In this document: in pieces, positions 12,591-12,859 of the stretch
How the letters are laid out: every line of letters begins with the position of its first letter
How positions within the stretch are numbered: position 1 is the stretch's first letter
From: Chloroflexota bacterium
GTDB taxonomy: Bacteria > Chloroflexota > Dehalococcoidia > JACQGW01
Reading direction: 5' to 3'
Assembly: GCA_016199325.1 (NCBI GenBank)
Contig: JACQGW010000331.1
Span: 1 to 12,859, forward strand
Length of the DNA: 12,859 nucleotides
Made by a program: the position numbers and the translations under genes
The notes under the pieces: model-generated
Databases searched by the model: none
The model's input: only the letters and a program-made list of their open reading frames with translations
Told to the model about the DNA's origin: nothing

Positions 12591-12859
12591 TCAGATTTTT
12601 CTCGCCGCCCGCGTCCCTTCCAGGATGGCGTCCTGCAGGCGGCGGGGCGCCATGGCGTCGCCCACCAGCACGAGCTCCGGCACCTGGCCCTTGAGGGCCC
12701 GGTAGAGGCCGTCGACCGCCTTGCCGCCCCAGGAGAGGACGACGGTGTCGACATCCTCGATGGCCCACTTGCGGCCGGTGTACTCGTTCTGGAGCCAGAC
12801 CCGCAGCTTGCCGGTGCCGTCCACCGCCTCGATCGCCTTCAGGTCCGTGTCCGGCGTCA
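12591..12859 (-). CDS. C-terminal part of a second TMADH/FadH-type oxidoreductase (ox2), cut by the window edge
   Basis: The visible 88 codons end in TGA at 12591-12593 and run off the right edge in frame. They align without gaps to residues 571-658 of ox1 and differ at only five positions (L to I, V to L, K to Q, E to V, R to K). They form the end of the FAD/NAD-binding half, including VDTVVLSWGGKAVDG and LVGDAMAPRRLQDAILEG. Nothing suggests decay in the visible part. The gene sits upstream of SBP3 just as ox1 sits upstream of SBP2, so this is the second copy of an oxidoreductase-SBP pair. Whether it keeps an intact N-terminal barrel and cluster region cannot be seen. Confidence 0.9.
   Translation of the reverse strand, partial: TPDTDLKAIEAVDGTGKLRVWLQNEYTGRKWAIEDVDTVVLSWGGKAVDGLYRALKGQVPELVLVGDAMAPRRLQDAILEGTRAARKI

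Overview
The window reads as part of a high-GC bacterial chromosome (about two thirds G+C by eye). The lipoproteins carry long Ala/Pro/Thr linkers directly after the lipobox cysteine, Tat-type twin-arginine signals are common, and there is an intergenic repeat of the CATTCCGAG...GAGGAATCT type. Together these suggest a member of the Chloroflexota or a similar high-GC environmental lineage. This placement is an inference, because no marker gene is present.

Layout. At the left end, one small plus-strand gene (209-451) encodes a DUF5808-like membrane-anchored protein. Everything else is one long minus-strand array read from right to left: the 3' end of an oxidoreductase (ox2, cut by the right edge), a 472-nt intergenic region full of repeats, a solute-binding lipoprotein (SBP3), a perfect intercistronic hairpin, an MttB-family methyltransferase without pyrrolysine, a full-length FMN/FAD/Fe-S oxidoreductase of the TMADH/FadH/DgcA group (ox1), a second solute-binding lipoprotein (SBP2), a third (SBP1), two Dpp/Opp-type permeases (DppB, DppC) and an M55 D-aminopeptidase (DppA). 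From SBP3 to DppA the gaps are 95, 18, 51, 17, 2, 17 and 47 nt, and ribosome-binding sites mostly sit 6 nt from the start, so this looks like one operon. DppA and the DUF5808 gene meet tail to tail and share a CTAG stop.

The array looks like an uptake-and-breakdown module. Three family-5 binding lipoproteins feed one DppBC permease pair; the ATPases are not in the window. The cytoplasmic enzymes are those expected for an N-methylated or D-amino-acid-containing substrate: a corrinoid-type methyltransferase homologue, a flavin amine dehydrogenase/demethylase-like enzyme and a D-aminopeptidase. The substrate cannot be read from the sequence.

The oxidoreductase + SBP pair is duplicated: ox1-SBP2 and ox2-SBP3 are close paralogues in the same order. 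The mttB-like gene lies between the two pairs, and the second copy has about 420 nt more between its two genes, containing a 20-bp tandem repeat, a perfect 29-bp inverted repeat and hairpins. Large plus-strand open frames opposite these genes are high-GC shadows and are not annotated.
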